From assembly GCA_014304965.1 (NCBI GenBank), contig JACRTZ010000286.1, positions 1-9,328 on the forward strand: DNA of 9,328 bases, written 5' to 3'. Positions within the stretch are counted from its first letter, which is position 1, and each line of letters opens with the position of its first letter. Below the pieces are notes generated by a model, which saw only the letters and a program-made list of their open reading frames with translations, was not told where the DNA came from and made no database searches. This DNA is from Vulcanimicrobiota bacterium (GTDB lineage Bacteria; Vulcanimicrobiota; Vulcanimicrobiia; Vulcanimicrobiales; Vulcanimicrobiaceae). The position numbers and the translations under genes are program-made. Below are positions 1-6,525 of this stretch, piece by piece.

Positions 1-1
1 C

Positions 2-2479
2 CTTCGCACGCAGTCGTACTCGTCGGCCAACGACCTCGGCATCGCAAACTTGAAGAATGCGACCGGGCTCAATGCCATCCCGATTGTGGACGCATACGGA
101 TTCAATGCGCCGACCGGGCAGTTCTTGCCGGCCAACTACCAGGCGCTCACGGCACCGTACTACCTGCCGTTCACGCCGGGCAGCCGGCCGTTCGCGGCCG
201 GCGCCGGGTTCGCCAGCGTACCGTCCACGTTCCTCAGCCTCAACGATCGCGACTCGAACCAGAACAACCAAGGGCTGGTGAAACTCCAGTACCAAAAGAA
301 CTTCGGCTCGAACGCATACCTGCGAGTCTACGGCTACAGTGGGTATTCGGATTGGCTGATCAACGGCCAGAACTACACCTTCTTGTCGCTGAACACGTTC
401 TTGGGTGGCAACCCGTACGACTACGAGCTGTCCACACACACCCGCGGCCTTAGCGGCACCTTTGCCGATCAGATCAACGCGCAGAACCTGATCCAGTTTC
501 AGGGCTCGTTCACGACGGCGTCCGTCATTCGCGACAACAACACGCAGCCGATCAACGCGTTCTCCGGTTCGCGCCAGCGGTTCGCGGTCGCGGTCGACTC
601 GACCAACCCGACCAACGGCTTCTGCTACAGGGCCTCTGGCGCTCCCGGGCCGGCGACGCCGGCGTACTGCAGCCAGTTCGCGGCCGGTGGCGTCCGTGCC
701 ACGTACGCGACCTTGCCGCAAGCCTATGCGGGCACGATCCCGAACATCTCGGGCTCGACTTGCGGCGGCGGCCCTTGCGCGTTCTACGTCGCCGAAAACG
801 GTCAGTACGCGACGTTCAATCAGGTCAAGCCGAACTTCGTGGCCTTCTCGCTCAGCGACACCTTCAAGCCGAACGATCGGCTTACGCTGAACTTCGGTCT
901 CCGCTTCGACTCGTTCCAATATAAGGGTGCGAGCACGGCGGGTACCGCGGCGCGCACGCTGTTCTTCAACGCTGCGAACATGGACTATTGCCTTGACGCA
1001 ACCGGTCTCCGCACCGGGAAAACTCTGGCGCAACTCGCGGCCGGAACCTCCTGCGCGGCGCTCGGTTTGCGGCCGCTCAACCTCGTCAACGTCCCGGCAG
1101 ACAACCAGTATCCCGTGTGGCAACCGCGTCTCGGGTTCACCTACTCGCTGAGCCCGGACTCGGTCATTCGCGGCAGCTACGGCCGGTACGCTCAAGCGCC
1201 GAACTCGGCGTTCGAGCAGTACAACACGCTGTACCAAGATCTGCCGAATTTCCTGACGACGGCGTTTACGAAGTTCGGGTTCAATTCACCCGGACATCGC
1301 GTCGTCCCGGAAACGTCGAACAACTTTGACGTCTCGTTGGAGCACCATTTCAAGGGCACCGATACGTCGTTCAAGCTGACGCCGTTCTACCGCGTGACCC
1401 AAAACCAGATCCAGACGTTCTTCCTGGATCAGCCCTCGAACTTCGTCTCGGGCCTCAACGCCAACAGTCTCACGTCGCGCGGCCTCGAGTTCCAGTTAAA
1501 CAAGGGCGACTTCGGCCGCGACGGCTTTGCCATGCAGCTCGCCTTCACGTACACGAACGCGTACGCCAAGTACTACTCGTTCGCGAACGGGAACACGATC
1601 TTCACCGGCATCAACACCGACATCCAGAACTACAACGGGTTCACGTCGTTCTGCGGAACCAACCCGGGCGACGCGCGTTGCACCGGTACGGCCGCCAACG
1701 CCGTGCCCTGCTTCACGGCCGCCGGCGCGGCCGCGCCGGGTTGCCCGGCGGGCTCGATCGCGAACCCGTACTTCAATGCACCCGTGCAAGGGCTCGTCGA
1801 TCCGAAGGGGCAATACGTACCGTTCTCCTTGGTCACGGCCGGCATCGGGGCAGCCTCCAACTCGTACCTGACGCCATACGTGTCCACCCTCGTCGTGCAG
1901 TACAAGAAGGGCGCGTGGGCGTTCACTCCGTCGCTGCAATTCCAGGGCGGCCAGCGTTACGGCGCTCCGGAAACCACCCCGGGTATCGACCCGACCGGCG
2001 GTTGCGGTGCGCTCGCCACGGGCGTTTCGGGCGATCCGCGTTACCCGTACGGAGCACCTGGCGGTTCGCCGTTCGACGCGCCGACCTGCAACGCGACGCT
2101 CGTCATTCCCAACCCGCTCACCAGGCAGTTCGACCCGATCGGCTCGTTCGTCGCGCCGAATCAACTGGTCGCGAACATGCAGATTTCGTACAAGGCGTCC
2201 AAGAACGTGACGTTCCGGGCGACCATGGCGAACATCATGAGCACCTGCTTCGGCGGCAGCAACGTGCCGTGGAACAACGGCGGTAGCCAGGTCTGCGGAT
2301 TCGGTTACGTGTCATCGGGCAACGCGGTACCGTTTTACGGTAATGTGTTCAACCCGGGCTCTTCGGTCCAGCCCATCGTGCAGTACCCGTACCAACGTTA
2401 CTACGGGGCCTTCAACACCGATGGCAACTCGACGAAGCAACCGTTCTCGATCTTCTTCGACGCACAGATCAAGTTCTAG
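2..2479 (+). CDS. TonB-dependent outer-membrane receptor, C-terminal part (5' end outside window)
   Basis: The frame is open from base 2, so the gene starts upstream; the TTG at 50 is an internal Leu codon, not a start. The visible 825 residues are the beta-barrel of a TonB-dependent receptor, which imports substrates across the outer membrane using TonB-ExbBD energy. The plug and TonB box are not in view. Support: alternating aromatic/polar strands throughout, the stretch around 853-920 (DRLTLNFGLRFDSF), the stretch around 1117-1190 (WQPRLGFTYSLSPDSVIRGS), a strand-like SRGLEFQLNKGDFG near 1480, and a C-terminal Phe (FFDAQIKF) as used for BAM-dependent barrel insertion. The barrel has 14 cysteines that fall into seven close pairs, unusual for this family. 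It resembles the large receptors with a carboxypeptidase-regulatory-like N-terminal domain, but that domain cannot be seen here. The substrate is unknown. A strong terminator follows 20 bp after the stop. Confidence 0.9.
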   Translation, partial: LRTQSYSSANDLGIANLKNATGLNAIPIVDAYGFNAPTGQFLPANYQALTAPYYLPFTPGSRPFAAGAGFASVPSTFLSLNDRDSNQNNQGLVKLQYQKNFGSNAYLRVYGYSGYSDWLINGQNYTFLSLNTFLGGNPYDYELSTHTRGLSGTFADQINAQNLIQFQGSFTTASVIRDNNTQPINAFSGSRQRFAVAVDSTNPTNGFCYRASGAPGPATPAYCSQFAAGGVRATYATLPQAYAGTIPNISGSTCGGGPCAFYVAENGQYATFNQVKPNFVAFSLSDTFKPNDRLTLNFGLRFDSFQYKGASTAGTAARTLFFNAANMDYCLDATGLRTGKTLAQLAAGTSCAALGLRPLNLVNVPADNQYPVWQPRLGFTYSLSPDSVIRGSYGRYAQAPNSAFEQYNTLYQDLPNFLTTAFTKFGFNSPGHRVVPETSNNFDVSLEHHFKGTDTSFKLTPFYRVTQNQIQTFFLDQPSNFVSGLNANSLTSRGLEFQLNKGDFGRDGFAMQLAFTYTNAYAKYYSFANGNTIFTGINTDIQNYNGFTSFCGTNPGDARCTGTAANAVPCFTAAGAAAPGCPAGSIANPYFNAPVQGLVDPKGQYVPFSLVTAGIGAASNSYLTPYVSTLVVQYKKGAWAFTPSLQFQGGQRYGAPETTPGIDPTGGCGALATGVSGDPRYPYGAPGGSPFDAPTCNATLVIPNPLTRQFDPIGSFVAPNQLVANMQISYKASKNVTFRATMANIMSTCFGGSNVPWNNGGSQVCGFGYVSSGNAVPFYGNVFNPGSSVQPIVQYPYQRYYGAFNTDGNSTKQPFSIFFDAQIKF

Positions 2480-2499
2480 AAGCGTAAGTCAGTTCGAAA

Positions 2500-2536
2500 A
2501 GAAAGGCCTCGCCTCGCGGCGGGGCCTTTCTCTTTT
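2500..2536 (+). terminator. Rho-independent terminator after the TonB receptor gene
   Basis: A 14-bp stem: AGAAAGGCCTCGCC (2500-2513) pairs with GGCGGGGCCTTTCT (2518-2531) with one T-G wobble, around a TCGC loop (2514-2517). It is followed by CTTTT (2532-2536). It lies 20 bp after the receptor stop codon. The A-run before the stem (2497-2500) gives a short T-run on the other strand, so weak bidirectional use is possible. Confidence 0.9.
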
Positions 2537-2554
2537 CCCGTTGCAGTAGGCGAC

Positions 2555-2764
2555 GTGCAATACGGCTATCAGTGCGAAGAATGTGAGGTTGCCGTGTGGC
2601 CGGCCGCGCCGCGCGCCGAACTCCAGTGGCTGCGGCAGCGCACCCACGTGGTGCGCGAGGTGGCGGCGCATGCCGGCAACGGGCTCGACACCTGGATTGT
2701 CGAGGGGCTCGAGTTTCTCGACCACCACGCCCAGCACAGCATCGTGCTGGTTCGGCGGTCGTAA
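2555..2764 (+). CDS. Possible small 69-aa protein with a single CxxC motif, function unknown
   Basis: The GTG-started frame encodes MQYGYQCEECEVAVW..., followed by a charged region that looks helical and ends in SIVLVRRS. Cys7 and Cys10 form one CxxC near the N-terminus, reminiscent of the first knuckle of FmdB-type zinc ribbons (YxCxxC). There is no second CxxC, so a complete mononuclear zinc site is not present; metal binding would need dimerisation or a partner. The case for coding is that about five codons in six end in G or C, as in the neighbouring genes, and that the composition looks natural. The case against is a weak Shine-Dalgarno (TAGG, 4 nt before GTG) and only 18 bp to the terminator upstream, leaving little room for a promoter. 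No family was recognised. Confidence 0.45.
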   Translation: MQYGYQCEECEVAVWPAAPRAELQWLRQRTHVVREVAAHAGNGLDTWIVEGLEFLDHHAQHSIVLVRRS

Positions 2765-2791
2765 GGAGGCCCGCCACTCATAAGGACGCCC

Positions 2792-2846
2792 GGCCGCGGG
2801 AAATTTTTGGCCGTGTCGAGGAAGAGACGGCCCAAGACCCGCGGCC
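2792..2846. repeat. Nested inverted repeat (two-tier hairpin) between convergent genes
   Basis: GGCCGCGGG (2792-2800) is perfectly complementary to CCCGCGGCC (2838-2846). Inside it, TTGGCCGT (2807-2814) pairs with ACGGCCCAA (2827-2835) with one bulged C. Together these give about 17 bp of stem. Neither strand has a T-run directly after the outer stem, so it is not a standard intrinsic terminator. It could be a structured RNA end, a protein-binding site or a REP-like element; its role is unknown. Confidence 0.5.
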
Positions 2847-2856
2847 CTTGGAACCG

Positions 2857-2888
2857 AAAAAGGAGCCTCCGCCAATGGCGGCTGCTCC
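2857..2888 (-). terminator. Rho-independent terminator of the LysM gene
   Basis: Read on the minus strand, GGAGCAGCCGCC (2888-2877) and GGCGGAGGCTCC (2873-2862) form a stem with two central mismatches and an ATT loop, followed at once by TTTTT (2861-2857). It sits 29 bp past the stop of the leftward LysM gene, where that transcript should end. Confidence 0.85.
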
Positions 2889-2917
2889 CATTTCGATCGC
2901 GGCGGACGGTCCGCGCG

Positions 2918-3205
2918 TTAGCGCGGAATCTTGAGGTGCTGGCCCGGGACGACCGCGGCGCTCTCGAGGTGGTTGACGGCGAGAATCGAGTCCACGGTGT
3001 CCTGAACGTTCGCGCCCGAAGGGGTGCGCCGCTCGGCCAAGGTCCAGAGGGTGTCGCCCTGATGGACGGTGACGGTGGCGAAGTGCTCGGGGCCGGCCGC
3101 GTAAAGACGTGACGACGAAAGGGCCGGAACGGCGACTAGAGCACCCAAGGCGGCCAGCGCGATCGCCGGCATGAGGGTGAACCGTTTTTGTCTCCGCGAG
3201 TACAT
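2918..3205 (-). CDS. Small membrane-anchored LysM protein, YneA-like SOS cell-division inhibitor candidate
   Basis: This 95-aa protein begins MYSRRQKRF, a positively charged N-terminus. A hydrophobic segment follows (about residues 11-30), which is either a membrane anchor or an uncleaved signal. One LysM domain lies at about residues 43-94 (TVHQGDTLWTLAERR ... ILAVNHLES ... VVPGQHLKIPR) and ends the protein. LysM binds peptidoglycan glycan strands, so the protein should act at the cell wall from the outer face of the inner membrane. The start at 3205 is set by AGGAG 5 nt upstream; the frame runs open to 3310 but would then overlap the control region. It is divergent from lexA and has its own LexA box. 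That layout and architecture match Bacillus YneA, the SOS-induced division inhibitor next to lexA. The LysM call is from sequence; division inhibition is inferred from architecture and context. A general cell-wall LysM protein is the alternative. Confidence 0.85.
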   Translation of the reverse strand: MYSRRQKRFTLMPAIALAALGALVAVPALSSSRLYAAGPEHFATVTVHQGDTLWTLAERRTPSGANVQDTVDSILAVNHLESAAVVPGQHLKIPR

Positions 3206-3233
3206 CTCAGCTCCTAGAGCCCGTATATTGGGC

Positions 3234-3247
3234 CAAACGCTTGTTCG
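3234..3247 (-). promoter_or_regulatory. LexA-binding site (SOS box) of the LysM gene
   Basis: On the minus strand this reads CGAAC-AAGC-GTTTG, 9 of 10 matches to the Gram-positive type LexA palindrome CGAAC-N4-GTTCG. It lies at about +2 to +15 of the predicted LysM transcription start, where bound LexA would block initiation. Its two half-sites are identical to those of the box in front of lexA. Confidence 0.8.
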
Positions 3248-3255
3248 TCCACTAC

Positions 3256-3285
3256 ATTTTAGCAAGGTCATTGTGGATAAGTCAA
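3256..3285 (-). promoter_or_regulatory. Sigma-70-type promoter of the LysM gene
   Basis: On the minus strand, TTGACT (3285-3280) and TAAAAT (3261-3256) are separated by an 18-bp spacer. Predicted transcription starts near 3249, giving a leader of about 43 nt before the ATG at 3205. Both hexamers are close to consensus, so the gene should be strongly expressed when LexA is removed. Confidence 0.7.
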
Positions 3286-3293
3286 GCGTGAGT

Positions 3294-3307
3294 CGAACGT
3301 ATGTTTG
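3294..3307 (+). promoter_or_regulatory. LexA-binding site (SOS box) of lexA
   Basis: CGAAC-GTAT-GTTTG on the plus strand matches 9 of 10 positions of CGAAC-N4-GTTCG. It covers the expected -35 position of the lexA promoter, which fits autorepression, and lies 9 bp upstream of the -35 of the divergent LysM promoter, so it may add to repression there. Confidence 0.8.
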
Positions 3308-3323
3308 CAAAGAACGGGGGGAC

Positions 3324-3329
3324 TATGAT
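3324..3329 (+). promoter_or_regulatory. Probable -10 element of the lexA promoter
   Basis: TATGAT is a good sigma-70 -10 hexamer, with a predicted start near 3336 and a leader of about 56 nt. With a 17-bp spacer the -35 falls at 3301-3306 (ATGTTT), which is poor and lies inside the LexA box. The promoter is inferred mainly from the -10 and the operator position. Confidence 0.5.
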
Positions 3330-3391
3330 AGACTACCCCTCGTCTGGTCCTTCTAAACGCCGAACAGCAACTAACCATTAGGGAGTACGTC

Positions 3392-4006
3392 GTGGCCGAA
3401 CGAGTGCCGACCGAGCGTCAGACTGCGATCCTCCACGTCATCCGCGACTTTACCGATGAGCACGGTTACCCGCCGTCGGTCCGGGAGATCGGTGAACGGG
3501 TCGGTTTGTCGTCCTCGTCCACCGTTCAATCGCACTTGAAGTCGCTCGAGAAGCGGGGCCTGATCCTGCGGGATCCCACCAAGCCGCGGGCGCTCACGCA
3601 GCCGAATCGGCCGCAGGACCGCCACGACGTTGAATACGGCGTCTTGCCGATCGTTGGCAAGGTCGCGGCCGGCGTCCCGATCACCGCGACCGAGAATCTC
3701 GAAGGCGAGTTCCCCGTCCCGGCCGATCTCGCGCGCCGCGACGGATCGTTCATGCTTCGCGTGAGCGGCGAATCGATGATCGACGCCGCGATCCTCGACG
3801 GCGATTTGATCGTCGTGGTGCCGCAGGCCGACGCGCGAAACGGGGAAATCGTCGTCGCCATGGTGGACGGCGAAGCGACCGTGAAGCGCTTCTATCGCGA
3901 GGGAAATCGCATCCGCCTTCAACCCGAAAATCGCGCTTTCGCGCCGATGTACTACGACGACGTCAGCGTGCTCGGCCGCGTGGAGGCGGTCTACCGCCGC
4001 TTATAG
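3392..4006 (+). CDS. lexA: LexA repressor, SOS regulator with autocleavage domain
   Basis: This 204-aa protein has the normal LexA length. The N-terminal winged helix-turn-helix (about 1-65) has the family pattern TERQTAIL ... GYPPSVREIGERVGL ... VQSHLKSLEKRG. The C-terminal S24 peptidase-like domain keeps all autocleavage features: the Ala93-Gly94 scissile bond (KVAAGVP), the nucleophile Ser128 in SGESM and the general base Lys165 in ATVKRF. RecA bound to single-stranded DNA should trigger self-cleavage and derepress SOS genes. The start is GTG at 3392 with GGGAG 6 nt upstream. A LexA box covers its promoter, and the divergent LysM gene carries a matching one, so the region is a self-contained SOS switch. 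The downstream EIIC gene begins 53 bp after the stop with no clear terminator between, so read-through is possible. Confidence 0.97.
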   Translation: MAERVPTERQTAILHVIRDFTDEHGYPPSVREIGERVGLSSSSTVQSHLKSLEKRGLILRDPTKPRALTQPNRPQDRHDVEYGVLPIVGKVAAGVPITATENLEGEFPVPADLARRDGSFMLRVSGESMIDAAILDGDLIVVVPQADARNGEIVVAMVDGEATVKRFYREGNRIRLQPENRAFAPMYYDDVSVLGRVEAVYRRL

Positions 4007-4059
4007 CCTCCTTCGGCCTAAACCGGGGATTCGCCGCGCGGCGCGAATGACGGGGCGCG

Positions 4060-5235
4060 GTGAGAAGAGCGGCCTCGCAGCTCCGGCGGCTAGAGGCGAA
4101 TCTCGTCCCGCGCGTGCGCGCATTCGCCCAGTTGCCGGAGATGGAAGCAATTCAAAAGGCGCTGCCGCTGAGCTTTGCCGTTCTCGCGGTGGCGCTCGGC
4201 ATTTTGATCGCGCTCCGGCCCGGGACGTTTTTCGAGCGTCTGTACGGTGCGTTCGCACCGGCGTTCGGTTCCATGTCGTTCGGTTTCGTCGTGCTGTTGA
4301 CGTTCGATTTGGCGCGCCGCCGCACGGTGCCGGCAGCGCTCGCGACCGCCGTTGCCGCCGTCACGTTCTGCATCTTGCTTCCGTACGAGCGCGCGTCGTC
4401 GTTCGAGGGCCTGTTACGCGCGCTCGGCAGCAGCGGTCTGTTCCTTGCGATCGGCGTGGCGTTCGTCGTCGTCACCGCGTTGCGACTGTGCGCGCGACGC
4501 TTCGGAGTCGCCGGCGGGTCGCTGCTTGCGATCGTGCTCGTCATCGGCGCGGCTGCGGGCATGCGCGCGGCGGGCGTTTCGGTGACGGGCGCGCTCGATG
4601 CCGCGATCGCGCCGCTCGGAACGCTCGGGGACAGTCTCACGGCGCTCGTGCTCATCACGTTCGTCGAAATGCTGCTGTGGACGATGGGCATTCACGGGCC
4701 GGCTTTGCTGGCGGCGGTCGTGCTGCCGGTGTACATGCAACTGCAATCTGAAAATGCGTCGGCATTCGCGCGCGGGGATCCGCTACCGCACATCGTCACC
4801 GTCTCGACGTTTCTCTTCGTCTTCCCCGGCGGGGCCGGCGCAACGTTGCCCCTCGTGCTGATGCTGTTGCGCAGCAAAGTCAAACGCGCGCGCGTTACCG
4901 CCGCCGCGGCCCTCGTGCCCTCGATGTTCAACGTCAGCGAGGCGCTCATGTTCGGCTTACCGCTCGTGCTCAATCCGTATTTTGCGTTGCCCTTCGTGCT
5001 CGCGCCGATGCTGCTCGCCGTCGTCACGTGGGAGGCGATCAAGATCGGCCTCGTCGCGCGTCCTTCGTATTACATCCCCTCGAGCGTGCCGTTCCCGCTC
5101 AGCGTATTCTTTGCGACCCGCGATTGGCACGCGATGGCGTTACTGGTGTTCAATGCCTTCTTGGCATGCCTCGTCTATTGGCCGTTCGTCGGTCTGTACG
5201 AGCGTCACGAACGTTCGCTCGAAACGGCTGCATGA
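4060..5235 (+). CDS. PTS EIIC-like membrane protein, cellobiose/chitobiose (CelB/ChbC) family
   Basis: This 391-aa polytopic protein has about ten hydrophobic segments. The family signatures are present: LPEMEAIQKALPLSF in the position of the usual N-terminal 'AIRDGF..MP' region, GIHGP with His212, the GGAGATLPLVL loop near 257-267, and FNVSEALMFGLPLVLNPYFALPF near 290-312. In known ChbC-type transporters the His and the Glu of the last motif line the sugar site; both are kept (His212, Glu294), but the usual NEP triplet is SEA here. EIIC domains move diacetylchitobiose, cellobiose or lactose across the inner membrane, normally with phosphorylation by EIIA and EIIB. Neither partner is in this window, so this may be an orphan or work without phosphotransfer. 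GTG at 4060 is the first start after an in-frame TGA (4048) and keeps the N-terminal motif; ATG 4141 is less likely. Its stop overlaps the next start as ATGA. Confidence 0.8.
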   Translation: MRRAASQLRRLEANLVPRVRAFAQLPEMEAIQKALPLSFAVLAVALGILIALRPGTFFERLYGAFAPAFGSMSFGFVVLLTFDLARRRTVPAALATAVAAVTFCILLPYERASSFEGLLRALGSSGLFLAIGVAFVVVTALRLCARRFGVAGGSLLAIVLVIGAAAGMRAAGVSVTGALDAAIAPLGTLGDSLTALVLITFVEMLLWTMGIHGPALLAAVVLPVYMQLQSENASAFARGDPLPHIVTVSTFLFVFPGGAGATLPLVLMLLRSKVKRARVTAAAALVPSMFNVSEALMFGLPLVLNPYFALPFVLAPMLLAVVTWEAIKIGLVARPSYYIPSSVPFPLSVFFATRDWHAMALLVFNAFLACLVYWPFVGLYERHERSLETAA

Positions 5236-6509
5236 TCGAGGCGCTGCTGGCGCGCTTTCCCTTCGACGAACGCCTGCGTACCGTCGCCCGAAGCGCCGCG
5301 CGCGTTGCAGCTGCGGCCGACCGCTCGGCGCGCGATCCCGTCGCTTTCGCCGTTTTGGGCGCGTTCCTCGACGAGGGAGTGAATGAGAGCGATCTCGCCG
5401 CGTCGTTCGGATACGGCTACGACGATGCCGCTCGCGAGCGCTACGAGTCGCTGCTGGCGCGCATCTTCGGTTGCGAACGCGCGCTCGCGCGGCTCTCGCT
5501 CGTTAGCGGCACGCACGCCATCGTGGCCGCGCTCGGCGCGTTACTGCGGCCGGGCGACACGCTCGTCGCCGCCACCGGACGGCCGTACGACACGTTACGC
5601 AACGCGATCGTCGAGGCGGAGCACTCGCTCGTTTCGCGCGGGATTCGTTACGAAGAGATTCGGCTCGGCGAAAAAGGCGTGGCGCTGAAGGCGCTTGCCG
5701 AGCGCTGCGCGCGCGGCGTCGCGGTCGTCTTCGTTCAACGGTCGCGCGGGTACGCGCCGCGCCGTTCGCTCGCCGCGGCCGAATGCGGTGCGGTCGTGCG
5801 CGCGGTGAAAGCGGCGGCGCCGGACGCGATCGTCCTCGTGGACAACTGTTACGGCGAACTCGTCGAGAACACCGAGCCGACGCACCACGGCGCCGATCTG
5901 GTCGCCGGTTCGCTCATCAAGAATTTGGGTGGCGGCCTTGCCCCGGGCGGAGCGTACGTTGCCGGCCGCGCGGATCTCGTCGAACGGGTGGCCGCCTACC
6001 ATTATGCACCTGGCCTCGGCAGCGCGCTCGGGCCGAATTTGGGCTTCGGGCGCTCCTTGCTCGCGGGGCTTTTCGGCGCAGCCAATCTCGTCGGAGAGTC
6101 GCTCGCGGGCCTCGATTTCGCCGCGGCGCTCTTCGCCGAACTCGGCTATGAGGTCGACCCGGGGGCCGGTGCTTCGCGCTACGACATCGTCCAGGCGATC
6201 CGTCTCGGCGATCTCGGTTTGATGCTCGCCTTTGCCCGCGGGTTGCAGCACGCGCTGCCGATCAACGCGCGTTTCCGGCCCGAGCCCGGAGCGGTGCCCG
6301 GCTACCGCGAGCCGGTCGTCATGTCGAGCGGCGCGTTCGTTTCGGGAGCGACCTCCGAGCTCTCGTGCGACGGGCCGCTGCGGCCCCCATATGAAATCTA
6401 CCTTCAAGGGGGAACGACCCGAGAGCACGTTGCGCTGGGCGCGCTCTTCGCGGCGGATGCCGTGCTCAAGGAAAGCGCAGCGAGCCCAACGCAGAAGGAA
6501 AGCCGATGA
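5232..6509 (+). CDS. PLP-dependent enzyme of the methionine gamma-lyase / 'aluminium resistance' family
   Basis: This 425-aa protein has the expected length for the YnbB-type Met_gamma_lyase family (fold-type I, Cys/Met metabolism-like). Key sites: GYGYDD (60-65), LVSGTHAI (90-97) for the cofactor phosphate region, Asp204 in VDNCYGEL contacting the PLP ring nitrogen, and Lys230 in GSLIKNLGGGLAPGG forming the Schiff base. A C-terminal YLQGGTTREH is also typical. It is a cytosolic enzyme presumed to cleave or transfer sulfur amino acid side chains; its true substrate is not established for the family, and the 'aluminium resistance' label is a historical annotation. The ATG at 5232 overlaps the stop of the EIIC gene and lacks a Shine-Dalgarno, so translation is probably coupled. 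The frame is open upstream to 5028, but that part reads against the EIIC gene and has no family similarity. Confidence 0.9.
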   Translation: MIEALLARFPFDERLRTVARSAARVAAAADRSARDPVAFAVLGAFLDEGVNESDLAASFGYGYDDAARERYESLLARIFGCERALARLSLVSGTHAIVAALGALLRPGDTLVAATGRPYDTLRNAIVEAEHSLVSRGIRYEEIRLGEKGVALKALAERCARGVAVVFVQRSRGYAPRRSLAAAECGAVVRAVKAAAPDAIVLVDNCYGELVENTEPTHHGADLVAGSLIKNLGGGLAPGGAYVAGRADLVERVAAYHYAPGLGSALGPNLGFGRSLLAGLFGAANLVGESLAGLDFAAALFAELGYEVDPGAGASRYDIVQAIRLGDLGLMLAFARGLQHALPINARFRPEPGAVPGYREPVVMSSGAFVSGATSELSCDGPLRPPYEIYLQGGTTREHVALGALFAADAVLKESAASPTQKESR

Positions 6510-6525
6510 ACTTGAGGCAGCGAGT

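Noticed and set aside
50..52. TTG as the start of the receptor gene
   Set aside because: The frame is open to the window edge with barrel-like sequence, there is no ribosome site, and the plug domain must lie upstream.
1496..2164. Minus-strand open frame of 222 codons
   Set aside because: Lies fully inside the TonB receptor barrel on the opposite strand, with an Arg/Gly/Val-rich composition and no recognisable fold.
2763..2769. Perfect Shine-Dalgarno-like AAGGAGG
   Set aside because: It overlaps the stop of the 69-aa frame, but no ATG, GTG or TTG follows at a useful distance, so it starts no gene I can see.
2489..2875. Minus-strand open frame of 128 codons
   Set aside because: It would run through both intrinsic terminators and the inverted repeat, and third-position GC supports the plus-strand frame instead.
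3206..3310. 35-residue N-terminal extension of the LysM protein
   Set aside because: It would overlap the promoter and LexA box. The ATG at 3205 has a well-placed AGGAG and gives a proper short charged N-terminus before the hydrophobic segment.
4029..4048. Inverted repeat ATTCGC ... GCGAAT after lexA, considered as a terminator
   Set aside because: The stem is only 6 bp without clean inner pairing and no T-run follows. Such GC-rich pairs are expected by chance here.
5028..5231. 68-residue N-terminal extension of the PLP enzyme
   Set aside because: It overlaps the conserved C-terminal part of the EIIC gene in another frame. The family N-terminus matches a start at 5232.
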